From a bacterium (GTDB taxonomy: Bacteria; Cyanobacteriota; Vampirovibrionia; Gastranaerophilales; JAILCC01): a stretch of DNA of 64,000 bases. Position numbers and translations under genes: made by a program. Location of the stretch: positions 248,001 to 312,000 of the forward strand of contig JAILCC010000016.1 of the NCBI GenBank assembly GCA_024680555.1. The letters are read 5' to 3'. Below, one piece after another: positions 1 through 8,908 of the stretch; the first letter of the stretch is position 1; each line of letters starts with the position of its first letter. A model generated the notes under the pieces. That model did no database searches, was not told the DNA's origin, and was given only the letters and a program-made list of their open reading frames with translations.

Positions 1-2132
1 TTAGAATCATATGTTTTTGTTGTAGATAAAACCAAACCGTTTGCATCTTTTCTGACAACAATCTTAGCTCCGCTTGCATCCGTACTTTCTTCTTTAATTC
101 CTGTTACATTGCCTGCTGCATCTAAAGATGTTGTTGTAACAGAACCATTGGCTCCATACTCATAAGTTTCTGACCTTGTCGGGTTACCCGTGGTTATTGA
201 GAAATAATCTGTTCTGGTAACTTTTCCCGAAGAATTAAAATACTCGGTATAGTTATCTGTTCCGCCACCGTTTACTACTTCTCTTGTATGTGATGAAACT
301 TTATTGTTTGCGTCATAGGTGTATAAATCCTGATAATAAATACGTCCATCACTATAATAATGAATATCGGCTATTTGGTTTCCTCTTGAGTCATATTCTC
401 TCCCATTAGAACCATCACTGCTTAACACTACTACATTCTGGTTTCCATCAAGCCATGCTCTTTCTGATGAAGATAGAGTTATAGTAACATTATTTGCAAA
501 AGTTATCGTATTACCGGATATTACAGGCGCTGCAGCACTTCCTGCCCGTGAAACAGGATTTTGCCCGGCTTCCGTAACATTACCATTTTGGTCATAGTAT
601 GTTATAGTGCCGTCACTCATTGTGATAGCAACAGTACCGTCAGTATTTATTGTAGCTTGTGCTCCTCTTGGTACTGACACTTGTTTATCCGCACTGAAGT
701 ATATCATGTTACTGCTAGTACGGGTAACACTATAATCCATTGTCGGGTAGCTTCCTTCTGTAGGATAACCGTTTCCTTTGTAATTATTATTAACCACTGT
801 ATAATTTACGCTGCCATCGGTCGCATATCCTGTTGTTGTCAGTTTCGTCGGCTGTCCGTTCACATAATTTTCGCAAACATTTTCTGAACTTGCACCATTT
901 GAGGTATACCATCTGCTTGAAGTTCTACTTGTATTGCCATTTGCATCATATGAAGCACTATAAACATATTTGGAGCCATCGGGGTCGATTACTTCTTGAT
1001 ATACTGTTTTACCGTCACTATTCCATCTATGTTTTACAGTTTCACCGCTTGATGAAACAAATTCCACCGTACCATCAGAATGAACTATTGCATTTTGTCC
1101 TTCCGGAATTATATAACCGCCACCTCCGGGAACTGTAATTCTATTGCCTAAAATTTGAATCCATGACGGAACTCCTTCTTCAACCGTAATATTGGAAGAA
1201 GGTGCTCCTGCTCCTTGTTTTGTAGTCAAAACTGCATCTCTTGCATTCGGATCTACAACATTACCGTCTTTGTCATAATTTGTTGTAGTACCATCTTTTT
1301 TCTTAACCGTAACAGTACCGTCAGCATTTATTGTAACTTCTGAACCTTGTTCCAAAGAAAGCTTTTGGTTGGGATTAAAATATAATATCCTGCAGGAATT
1401 ATAATTACCAAGTCCATAATTCAAGGACGGATAACTCATTTCTGCCAGAGAGGCGTTTCCGTTGTAGTGATTGTTTATTACCTTATAATCTACGCTGCCA
1501 TCAGATGCATACGCTATTGTTGTTAATTTTGTCGGAACCCCATTTACATAATTTTCGTGAATATTTTCTACTCCGTTACCATTGGAATCATAATATGTGC
1601 TTGACAATTTACTCATATTACCATTTGCATCATATTGAGTAGAGTAGACATATCTTTCACCGTTGCTCTTTTCCATTTCACGATACTCTGTCTTGCCATC
1701 CGAATTCCATTTGTGTTTTATTTTTTCACCCGACGGCGTAAACAGTTCTACAGTACCATCAGCATGAACTACTGCACTTGAACGACCTGAAACAACATAA
1801 CCATCGCCGTCTTGCCCCATAATGGAATTACCAATAATTTGAATCCACGACGGTGCACCATTTTCAACCGTAATATTGGGAGAAGGCATATATGACCTTT
1901 GTTCCGCAAGAAAAGTTTTTTCATCTTCCGAAACGACACCATCACCATCTAAATCAAGACAATCATCAAACAGATTCCAGTCCTCTCTGTCTACACGCCC
2001 ATCATTGTTAAAATCAAATCTACTACTTGAAGTTAATCTATTGTTAGCTTCTTTTCTTTGATTAGCAGTCATTCCGCTCTGCTGCTGATAAGCAGCTTTC
2101 AAGGCATCAAAATCAGGTAAATTATCCAGCAT
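1..2132 (-). CDS. Large repeat protein with EF-hand/dockerin-like pair and RHS/YD-like repeats (partial, C-terminus missing)
   Basis: The frame is open from the ATG at 2132 to the left edge with no stop (about 710 residues visible), so this is a gene cut by the window. The start follows TAAGGAG eight bases upstream. There is no signal peptide. Residues about 45-70 hold two calcium-loop-like segments, DFNNDGRVDREDW and DLDGDGVVSEDE, in the spacing of a dockerin or EF-hand pair. The rest is polar, rich in Gly, Ser, Thr, Asn and Tyr, with repeated YDANGN, YDSNG and SDGK units like RHS/YD repeats. A block of about 225 residues occurs twice: the phrase PSWIQI followed by GN recurs near base 1830 and near 1160, with matching flanks. 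It is probably an extracellular or surface protein; the export route is not visible. The product family is unknown, and the repeat and calcium-loop assignments come from motif reading only. Confidence 0.8.
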   Translation of the reverse strand, partial: MLDNLPDFDALKAAYQQQSGMTANQRKEANNRLTSSSRFDFNNDGRVDREDWNLFDDCLDLDGDGVVSEDEKTFLAEQRSYMPSPNITVENGAPSWIQIIGNSIMGQDGDGYVVSGRSSAVVHADGTVELFTPSGEKIKHKWNSDGKTEYREMEKSNGERYVYSTQYDANGNMSKLSSTYYDSNGNGVENIHENYVNGVPTKLTTIAYASDGSVDYKVINNHYNGNASLAEMSYPSLNYGLGNYNSCRILYFNPNQKLSLEQGSEVTINADGTVTVKKKDGTTTNYDKDGNVVDPNARDAVLTTKQGAGAPSSNITVEEGVPSWIQILGNRITVPGGGGYIIPEGQNAIVHSDGTVEFVSSSGETVKHRWNSDGKTVYQEVIDPDGSKYVYSASYDANGNTSRTSSRWYTSNGASSENVCENYVNGQPTKLTTTGYATDGSVNYTVVNNNYKGNGYPTEGSYPTMDYSVTRTSSNMIYFSADKQVSVPRGAQATINTDGTVAITMSDGTITYYDQNGNVTEAGQNPVSRAGSAAAPVISGNTITFANNVTITLSSSERAWLDGNQNVVVLSSDGSNGREYDSRGNQIADIHYYSDGRIYYQDLYTYDANNKVSSHTREVVNGGGTDNYTEYFNSSGKVTRTDYFSITTGNPTRSETYEYGANGSVTTTSLDAAGNVTGIKEESTDASGAKIVVRKDANGLVLSTTKTYDS

Positions 2133-2360
2133 GCTTGTATCTCCTTATTAACAACACTCTCTCTTTTTATCGGCAAATTTTGTAAAAACTTTAATAAATC
2201 CCTCCCTATCATATCTTATCCCAGCAAGGATTATCACGGAGTTTCAGCCCTATGCAAAATAATATTTACAAAAGTTTACAATAGTGTTTTCACTTAACAT
2301 GTCACAACAAAAAATCAGACATGTACAAGCGTTAATCTCTCTCTAATATTATTAATGCAC

Positions 2361-3395
2361 CTATAGTCGACAAACTTTTATTGGGTTAGTAAAAATCCAT
2401 GGGCATCCGTCTTTGTATACTTCTATCCTGTACTTACCGCTTTCAAGATTGTCGTATTCCAGTATTTTTGTTTCGTGTTCATAAACAAGAACCCCATTAT
2501 GAATAAGTCGGACTACCGCTTTTTGAGGAATTCTGAATACCAATCTTGAGTAACTGCCGATTGTTGAGGTTTCTCCCGAATAAGTTTTCTTGTTTTTATT
2601 TAGTACATAATATTCTATGTTCGTATTTTTGCAAACTTGTCGGTTTATAATAATACTGTTTGCACTTTTTATTGCGGATAGAATTTGTTCTCTTGCCTCC
2701 GAAAAATCGCTGCTCAAGGGCACATCCAAATATAAAATCTGGTTTAGCGAAGAAAAAGAATCATAATAGTCCGCAATTTTAAACTTAACATTAAATTTTT
2801 TGAAAACAAACGCATGGGAGTCATCTCCACCTATTGCCGGCACAATTTCATCCTTTTGAATATTTAGCCTATCCCACCACGCAAGAGTATTCTTGGTCGG
2901 ACCTGTTGCATGCCTGTGACGAAACAAAAATTGAAATAGGAGTGATTTGTTTATTGCATATCTGTCCGTCCAGTCAGTAAGATAATTCCATATTTCTATC
3001 CCGTCAAAAGTATCAATACTCCAGTCTTCCCAACGCAGCGGCGCTTGCTTGTTTTGTCGGTGGATACTTTCATCAGGATGGGCAACAAAACACATTCCTC
3101 CTTGCTTATGGACCTCATCTATATAATTTTTTACCCCTATTTCATAATCAATAGGCTCTTTTATATCAAAAGCCAACAGGTGATTTGCGGTCGGAGGCGT
3201 GATTTCGCAACCCGCAATAACACAAACCCCATTGTGAAACCCCTCATGGGTTAACGCTTCAAGAGAGTTATGGTCAGTAATAATTACCCACTTTAAACCC
3301 GCTTTTGCAGCCTGCTTAACAATATAGTCAACATCTTTTCTTCCGTCCGAATAGGTGGAATGCACATGCAAGGCACCCAGGTAACTATACTTCAA
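2361..3395 (-). CDS. PHP-domain metal-dependent phosphoesterase (CehA/McbA-like) with C-terminal Ig-like tail
   Basis: The N-terminus carries the PHP signature: HVHSTYSDG, then ITDHN, a later AHPDE and a GGDDSH motif. These are the His and Asp ligands expected to bind two or three metal ions for phosphoester hydrolysis. About 210 residues of PHP domain are followed by a beta-rich tail of about 100 residues. I place the start at a TTG at 3395: AAGGAG lies six bases before it, and translation then begins just before the PHP motif. An in-frame ATG at 3449 also exists but lies 65 bases inside deoC. The chosen start still overlaps the deoC stop by 11 bases, so the two genes are probably translationally coupled. 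The substrate cannot be told from sequence. About 344 residues. Confidence 0.75.
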   Translation of the reverse strand: MKYSYLGALHVHSTYSDGRKDVDYIVKQAAKAGLKWVIITDHNSLEALTHEGFHNGVCVIAGCEITPPTANHLLAFDIKEPIDYEIGVKNYIDEVHKQGGMCFVAHPDESIHRQNKQAPLRWEDWSIDTFDGIEIWNYLTDWTDRYAINKSLLFQFLFRHRHATGPTKNTLAWWDRLNIQKDEIVPAIGGDDSHAFVFKKFNVKFKIADYYDSFSSLNQILYLDVPLSSDFSEAREQILSAIKSANSIIINRQVCKNTNIEYYVLNKNKKTYSGETSTIGSYSRLVFRIPQKAVVRLIHNGVLVYEHETKILEYDNLESGKYRIEVYKDGCPWIFTNPIKVCRL

Positions 3396-4050
3396 GATTT
3401 GCTCCTTCGACAATTTTAACTCCCGAACTGGTTCCCAAACGGGATGCACCTGCTTCTATCAGTTTTTTGGCATCCTCATAGGTTTTAATACCGCCTGATG
3501 CTTTTACTTGAATACCATATCTGCCTGCAATTTCAGACATTAGCGCAACATCTTCAACCTTTGCCCCCACACCGTTTTTCACAAAGCCGGTTGACGTCTT
3601 TACAAATTTTGCACCCGACATGCCGACAATATCAGTCGCTTTCGCTATTTCATCTTTTGTAAGCAAATCTGTTTCAATTATAACTTTAACCGGTTTTGAA
3701 GAATCTGCAACAACAGCTTTTATATCGTCCAAGACAATGCCGTATTCTTTATCTTTAAGCGCAGATACATTCATCACCATATCAATTTCATCAGCGCCGT
3801 TATCAACCGCAATGACTGCTTCCTGCGCCTTTATGGACGAATATGTGGCACCCAAAGGAAAGCCCACAACCGTAACTACTTTTATATCCGTACCCCTAAG
3901 CGCATCCTTTGCCATTCTAACATTGACAGGATTTACGCAAACACCGAGAAAACCGTATTTTTTAGCTTCAATAAAAAGTTTTTCCAATTCTTCTTTTGTT
4001 GCATCTTGCTTTAATAAAGTATGCTCTACATATTTGTTAATATTTTTCAT
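3385..4050 (-). CDS. deoC: Deoxyribose-phosphate aldolase
   Basis: This enzyme cleaves 2-deoxyribose-5-phosphate to glyceraldehyde-3-phosphate and acetaldehyde, in cytosolic deoxynucleoside catabolism. The length of 221 residues is normal. The Schiff-base lysine is K151 in FVKTSTGF, the proton-relay lysine is K183 in VKASGGIKT, and the conserved acid is D90 in ADEIDMV. AGGTGA precedes the ATG by about eight bases. The gene is divergent from the TPR gene at 4110 and coupled to the PHP gene downstream. No other nucleoside catabolic gene (deoA, deoB, deoD) is adjacent. Confidence 0.95.
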   Translation of the reverse strand: MKNINKYVEHTLLKQDATKEELEKLFIEAKKYGFLGVCVNPVNVRMAKDALRGTDIKVVTVVGFPLGATYSSIKAQEAVIAVDNGADEIDMVMNVSALKDKEYGIVLDDIKAVVADSSKPVKVIIETDLLTKDEIAKATDIVGMSGAKFVKTSTGFVKNGVGAKVEDVALMSEIAGRYGIQVKASGGIKTYEDAKKLIEAGASRLGTSSGVKIVEGANLEV

Positions 4051-4109
4051 AAATTTTCACCTATAGTCTATAATAATTATTGTCTATAAAATTTAACATT
4101 TGGTCAAAT

Positions 4110-5423
4110 ATGAAAAGATTTTTAATTTTAATTGCTATGTTATTACTGGTCGGAGAAAATGCTATTGCCGCATCAGCTGAAACGGCTGAAGCAATTTATG
4201 CAAAGGCATATTCCCAACTGTATAAAAATAACACAAAATCCGCAATCAGCACCTTCACCAGAGGGATACATTCATATCCCGATTGCGCATTTTTATATGC
4301 GGGAATGGGAGATGCTTACAGAAAAGAAGAAAACTATACAAAAGCTCTTGAATACTATACTCAGGCACAACAAAAGAAAAACGCCATTGATAATTACAAA
4401 ATTGACTTCTATAGCACAAAGCTTGAAAAGGACAATCAAAACATCCGCAATGCCGTAATCGAACTTTTTGAGGCTTCAAAAGATGTTGATTACCAACTGT
4501 TGTTTAAAAACATAAATATGATAATGGATGAAAAATATACACAAACAGTTCTTCTTACGGAAATATACCAAAATACCTCAAACAGCGAAATCAACAGGGC
4601 AAACCAGTTAAAAAAATCAGGGCAAAATGACGCAGCGCTGAAAATATATCTGAAAGTTTTGTCATCTAATCCCCAGAATTTTCAAGCAGCAAACAATGCA
4701 GGTGCGGCACTTATCGATTTGAGAGACTATATTTTGGCAAGAAAATATCTCGAACAGGCAGACAGTATCAGCCCTAACTCGTCAATAATTCTAAACAACC
4801 TCGCTCTTGTAAATTTATATCAGCGGAGATATTCGGAAATGGAAAAAACTCTTGAAAAAATGAGAAAAGAGTCATTCGTTGAAAAAAATAATGCAGCAGT
4901 TATAAATGTTCAGGCAGCGGCATCATATTATCAATCTCAAAATATTGAAAGTATTATAGATATAATAAAAAGTGATACAACCAATTATTATGCGGCAAGA
5001 ACACTTGCTGAAATATATTTCATAAAAGAAAATTTTGATAATGCAAACAAAATTCTTGAACCGCTAGAATCTGGCTACAACTTTAAACTGTACATGCAAA
5101 AAGCGTACACTGCACTGAAAACTTCAAACAATTCCGCAGCGCTTACATACATAAACAAAGCAATAACAATGTACTCTGACAGCAGTTATGAATATGAAAT
5201 AAGAGGCAGGATTTATTACGCTATGGGCAGATACCAAGAAGCCATTGCCGATTTCAAAACCGCACTTGCCAAGGATAAAAAGAACGAAAATGTTTACTAT
5301 TACTACGCAAGAGCACTAAACAAAGCGGGTGATTCTGTCGGAGCAACGAATATGATGAGAAATTTTGTCTCACTAAAAAAAGGAAATCCGCAGACTTCCT
5401 TTTTAAAAATATTATTTGAATAG
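4110..5423 (+). CDS. Exported tetratricopeptide-repeat protein
   Basis: The protein of 437 residues begins MKRFLILIAMLLLVGENAIA, a clear signal peptide, so it is periplasmic or membrane-associated. Helical TPR-like units run through the chain. The clearest are near residues 25-90 and at the C-terminus, where YEIRGRIYYAMGRYQEAI is followed by a second helix pair and NVYYYYARALNKAGD. TPR proteins are scaffolds, so no catalytic role is proposed. The frame extends upstream to a TTG at 4080, but the signal peptide fixes the ATG at 4110. No good ribosome site is seen; TATAAT-like boxes lie in the 60-base divergent gap with deoC. Confidence 0.85.
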   Translation: MKRFLILIAMLLLVGENAIAASAETAEAIYAKAYSQLYKNNTKSAISTFTRGIHSYPDCAFLYAGMGDAYRKEENYTKALEYYTQAQQKKNAIDNYKIDFYSTKLEKDNQNIRNAVIELFEASKDVDYQLLFKNINMIMDEKYTQTVLLTEIYQNTSNSEINRANQLKKSGQNDAALKIYLKVLSSNPQNFQAANNAGAALIDLRDYILARKYLEQADSISPNSSIILNNLALVNLYQRRYSEMEKTLEKMRKESFVEKNNAAVINVQAAASYYQSQNIESIIDIIKSDTTNYYAARTLAEIYFIKENFDNANKILEPLESGYNFKLYMQKAYTALKTSNNSAALTYINKAITMYSDSSYEYEIRGRIYYAMGRYQEAIADFKTALAKDKKNENVYYYYARALNKAGDSVGATNMMRNFVSLKKGNPQTSFLKILFE

Positions 5424-5425
5424 GC

Positions 5426-5800
5426 TTATGCGATAGTATAAAATCCGTTATTGTGTCTAAAATCTGCTGAAGAAAGCATTTTTGCTGCTTCAACATATTT
5501 TGCAAAAACATTTCTTCTATCCATCAAAACAGGTCTGATATCCATATCAACACCTGACCATTCACTTCTCCAAGCGCCATGACTATTTGGTGCGCCAACT
5601 GAAACATAGCCGGTCAAAGAACCTTGTTGGGGCTTTTTGAATGTAATAACCACGTCATCAGCCATGCGTTGCAATTGTTTAAGCATGCTTTTCGCTCTTG
5701 CACGAGGAAAACCGTTTTGTATCGCACTTGTCATTATTTCCATATAATCGCCTGCCATCTTGGCACCAAAATTTTGATTGTTAATCGCACTAACTTGCAT
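5426..5800 (-). CDS. Small hypothetical protein with N-terminal NFGA tag
   Basis: This 124-residue protein belongs to no family I recognise. It starts MQVSAINNQNFGAKMAGDY, and the NQNFGAK segment resembles tags on other hypothetical proteins in this window (NTNFNG at 22241, NNFGAG at 36748). The middle is rich in basic residues and the end is aromatic. AGAAGGAG precedes the ATG by nine bases, a strong ribosome site, so the gene is probably real. It converges with the TPR gene, with two bases between their stops. It has no signal peptide or membrane segment. Confidence 0.65.
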   Translation of the reverse strand: MQVSAINNQNFGAKMAGDYMEIMTSAIQNGFPRARAKSMLKQLQRMADDVVITFKKPQQGSLTGYVSVGAPNSHGAWRSEWSGVDMDIRPVLMDRRNVFAKYVEAAKMLSSADFRHNNGFYTIA

Positions 5801-5934
5801 TATTTTAACTCCTTCTGTTTATTCTACTGATAGTAAACACTGAAAAAAATTTTTTTGCTAGGTAAAAAATTTTTATATAAATTTACTTTTCGTTGGGCAT
5901 TTTTTATTGTAAAATGAATGACAAGAGGAAAACT

Positions 5935-6282
5935 ATGTCTGAAGAAAAAAAATTTGAACGTTGGTATGATAAGGAAGAAGACCTCAGCTTGGTAATGAAG
6001 GCTTTAGAGTTTGCCGATGATGACGTCAAACTTTCTATAGCAGCTGACCTCATACAAATGGTTATGTCAAACAGAGACATTGAACACATGGACGATTTTG
6101 TTGAAGAAATCAACGAAGAATACGTTCCGGTGCGCCGCAGATGGTATGATGAATTTGAAACAGTTCATTCAGCAGTAGAAATGCTCAAATATCTTGAGCC
6201 GCAAGAAAGGGCAACTACTCTGAAAGAAGTCATAAATTCGATAATTCATTTTCAAACACAAAAATTAAAGGATGAAGAGTAA
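5935..6282 (+). CDS. Conserved-looking acidic hypothetical protein
   Basis: This 115-residue acidic, helical protein begins MSEEKKFERWYDKEEDL and repeats a YDE or YDK and EFETVHSAVEMLKYL pattern. I do not recognise the family. The ATG at 5935 follows AGAGG by six bases; a longer frame from a TTG at 5893 lacks a ribosome site. Its stop overlaps the start of the yitT-like gene by one base, so it is probably the first gene of the long co-directional run ending at 11705. Confidence 0.7.
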   Translation: MSEEKKFERWYDKEEDLSLVMKALEFADDDVKLSIAADLIQMVMSNRDIEHMDDFVEEINEEYVPVRRRWYDEFETVHSAVEMLKYLEPQERATTLKEVINSIIHFQTQKLKDEE

Positions 6283-7154
6283 TGCCGCAAAACACGATGG
6301 AAAAACCGGCATACAACTTTAAACTCCTAATCAAAAGGCTTTTGTTTTTGACGCTCGGTTCTGCCATTGTCGGTTTTGGTTTGGAGAGTTTTTTGGTTCC
6401 GAACGAAATTATTGACGGCGGAATAGTAGGTATATCCATTATGTCCAGTTATTTAACCGGTTTGCCTCTCGGTTTGTTTACTTTTTGTTTAAACATACCC
6501 TTTTTGGCATTGGGATATACGGTTCTGGGCAGAAAATTCGTCCTGTTTTCACTTTATTCAAACGCAATGTTATCGATTTTTGTCACGATATTCCACACCA
6601 CACCTAATATAACGGAAAACATGTATCTTGCCGCAATTTTCGGCGGGATTGTTGTCGGTATCGGATGCGGTTTGATACTAAGAAATAACGGCTCATTAGA
6701 TGGAACGGAAATAGTTTCACTTATTGTAGGCAAAAAATTACCGTTTTCCACAGGTGAAATTGTCATGTTCATAAACATATTTATATTTACGGCAGCCGCT
6801 TTTGTTTTTGAAATAGACAGAGCATTATTATCAATACTTGCCTATTTCTTAATCTACAGATGTATCGACCTTGTAATGTCAGGTATTGATGAAGCAAAAA
6901 CGGTTATGATTATCACCTCGACTCCAGATGAAATATCCAAAGTAATACTTGACGAATTAAAAAGAGGTGTTACGTTTATAGACGGAAAAGGCGCATACAC
7001 AGGAGAATATAAAAAAATAATTTATTGCGTAATTACAAGACTCGAAATTACAAAATTAAAAGAAATAGTTCACGAAATTGATCCCAAAGCCTTTCTCGCA
7101 ATTACAAGTGCACATGAGGTAGAAGGCGGTCAAGTAAAAAGAAAGCACAGATAA
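6282..7154 (+). CDS. YitT family membrane protein (DUF161 plus DUF2179)
   Basis: The 290 residues have about five or six hydrophobic segments in the first 190, then a soluble C-terminal domain of the DUF2179 type (residues about 200-285, with VTFIDGKGAYTG and ending EVEGGQ). The PNEIIDGGIVGIS motif after the first membrane segment is typical of the YitT family in the inner membrane. Function is unknown in the family. The ATG overlaps the previous stop (TAATG) and AAAGGA lies upstream, so it is co-translated with the 115-residue protein. Confidence 0.9.
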   Translation: MPQNTMEKPAYNFKLLIKRLLFLTLGSAIVGFGLESFLVPNEIIDGGIVGISIMSSYLTGLPLGLFTFCLNIPFLALGYTVLGRKFVLFSLYSNAMLSIFVTIFHTTPNITENMYLAAIFGGIVVGIGCGLILRNNGSLDGTEIVSLIVGKKLPFSTGEIVMFINIFIFTAAAFVFEIDRALLSILAYFLIYRCIDLVMSGIDEAKTVMIITSTPDEISKVILDELKRGVTFIDGKGAYTGEYKKIIYCVITRLEITKLKEIVHEIDPKAFLAITSAHEVEGGQVKRKHR

Positions 7155-7170
7155 GATAAAGGAATATACT

Positions 7171-7932
7171 ATGTCAGGACACTCAAAATGGGCAACAATT
7201 AAACGTAAAAAAGCATCTATAGATGCCGCAAGAGGCGTTGAATTTGCTAAATTTTCAAGAGAAATTATGGTCGCAACAAAATTAGGCGGTCCGGATTTAA
7301 GCGCAAACTTCAGACTCAGAACTGCAGTTGACAAAGCAAAGGCAGCAGGACTTCCCAAAGACAACATAAAAAGAGCTATAGAAAAAGCATCAGGAAGCGC
7401 CAATAGTGAAAACTTTGAAGAAATGACATACGAAGGATACGGTCCGGGCGGAGTGGCGGTATTCATAGAAGCACTAACAGATAACAGAAATCGTACCGCA
7501 GGTGATATCAGAAGTTATTTCAACAAAAACCTCGGCAACCTTGGCGAAACAGGATGCGTTGGTTGGATGTTCAAACAAGAAGGTGTTATTACAATTAAAA
7601 AAGACGGCATAAATCAGGATGAACTATTAGAAAAAGCTCTTGAAGCGGGCGCAACTGATTTTTCAGAAGAAGAGGGAGAATACAGAATTTCTACCGAACC
7701 GACAGAACTTCAAGCCGTATCAGAAGCACTTCAAGCTGCAGGATACGAGCTCGCCTCTTATGAAGTCACAAGAAACGCTGAAAACACAATTGAAATCACC
7801 GATGAAAATGATGCAAAACATCTTTTGAGATTGATGGACAGCATCGAAAATCATGATGATGTTCAAAACGTGTACTCAAACTTCGATATGGATAGCGATT
7901 TATACGAAAAAGCGTCAGAATGGATAAACTAG
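7171..7932 (+). CDS. yebC: YebC/PmpR family protein
   Basis: The 253-residue length and the start MSGHSKWATIKRKKASID match the family exactly, as does GYGPGGVAVFIEALTDNR in the middle. YebC-type proteins were long called transcriptional regulators. Some members have more recently been linked to translation through difficult sequences such as proline runs. Which role applies here cannot be read from sequence. AAGGA lies seven bases before the ATG. Its last 13 bases overlap the DUF3326 gene. Confidence 0.95.
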   Translation: MSGHSKWATIKRKKASIDAARGVEFAKFSREIMVATKLGGPDLSANFRLRTAVDKAKAAGLPKDNIKRAIEKASGSANSENFEEMTYEGYGPGGVAVFIEALTDNRNRTAGDIRSYFNKNLGNLGETGCVGWMFKQEGVITIKKDGINQDELLEKALEAGATDFSEEEGEYRISTEPTELQAVSEALQAAGYELASYEVTRNAENTIEITDENDAKHLLRLMDSIENHDDVQNVYSNFDMDSDLYEKASEWIN

Positions 7933-8876
7933 CATTTATTGTTCCAACGGGTATTGGCGCATCCATAGGCGGATACGCAGGAGATGCTGGCGCTTATGCC
8001 CGCAAACTTTCCGAAAAATACACCCTTATTGTAAATCCTAACGTTGTTAATGCTGCTTGTTTTTCGGCAATAAACGACAATATGCTTTACACGGAAGGGT
8101 ACGCTCTTGATTTATTTTTCAAAGAAAAAATCGCATTACGCCCCACAAAAGCCAATAAAATCGGAGTAATTTTTGACAAAGCCATTCCCAAAGATGTTTT
8201 AAACATCCACATAAACACTCTTGGTGCAATAAAAAGCGTTTACGGAATTGAAACGGAATATTTAATAACCTCTCAAGAAGTCGGCATTGAATTTTTAGAA
8301 AGTGAAGCGGGAATTTCAACAGGAAATATAAAATATCCCGAAACTCTTATTGAGGCTGGCGGCAGGCTCATTCAAAACGACTGCAACGCACTTGCCCCTG
8401 TTTGTCTTTTTCAAGACGATGAAGATGACGAAGAATACTCAAACGGCAGCGGAATAGATATTGTTGGCGGAGTAGAGGCAGTTATATCGCACCTTTTAAC
8501 GAGAGAATTTCTTGTTCCTTGTGCGCACGCACCCGCATTTAAAAATGTCACCATTTCAAGCAAAAGAGTTTCAGACAAAGCAGCTGCAGAATATATTACG
8601 CCAACATTTTTGCCGTGTATAATTTTGGGGTTATACAATGCCCCGCAACTTATTCCAATAGAAAAAAAACAAGATAATGACATCGTTGCAAAAGGTTTAA
8701 AAGGCATACTTATGCCATACAATTCTCTCGGTTCGACGCCGGTATTTAAAGGGCTTGAATTAAATATCCCAATCTATGCAATAAGAGAGAACAAAACCGT
8801 CTTAGATGTAACCAAAGATGCCATAAATGCAGACAAAATAAAAATCGTCGAACGTTATGAAGATTTTTTATGCTAA
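7920..8876 (+). CDS. DUF3326 family protein
   Basis: This 318-residue cytosolic protein opens with LAFIVPTGIGASIGGYAGDA, the signature I associate with DUF3326, a family common in Cyanobacteria. The family has no established function. Glycine-rich turns (TGIGASIGG, IDIVGGVEA) suggest nucleotide or phosphate binding, which is inference. The gene overlaps the yebC end by 13 bases and precedes trpS by 32 bases, so it belongs to the same run. Its presence supports a cyanobacterial-lineage host. Confidence 0.75.
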   Translation: MDKLAFIVPTGIGASIGGYAGDAGAYARKLSEKYTLIVNPNVVNAACFSAINDNMLYTEGYALDLFFKEKIALRPTKANKIGVIFDKAIPKDVLNIHINTLGAIKSVYGIETEYLITSQEVGIEFLESEAGISTGNIKYPETLIEAGGRLIQNDCNALAPVCLFQDDEDDEEYSNGSGIDIVGGVEAVISHLLTREFLVPCAHAPAFKNVTISSKRVSDKAAAEYITPTFLPCIILGLYNAPQLIPIEKKQDNDIVAKGLKGILMPYNSLGSTPVFKGLELNIPIYAIRENKTVLDVTKDAINADKIKIVERYEDFLC

Positions 8877-8908
8877 AATTATCCTTGTAGAAATTATATG
8901 AGGGAATT

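Noticed and set aside
3395-3449. ATG at 3449 as the PHP gene start
   Set aside because: It lies 65 bases inside deoC and has no ribosome site; the TTG at 3395 has AAGGAG at the right distance.
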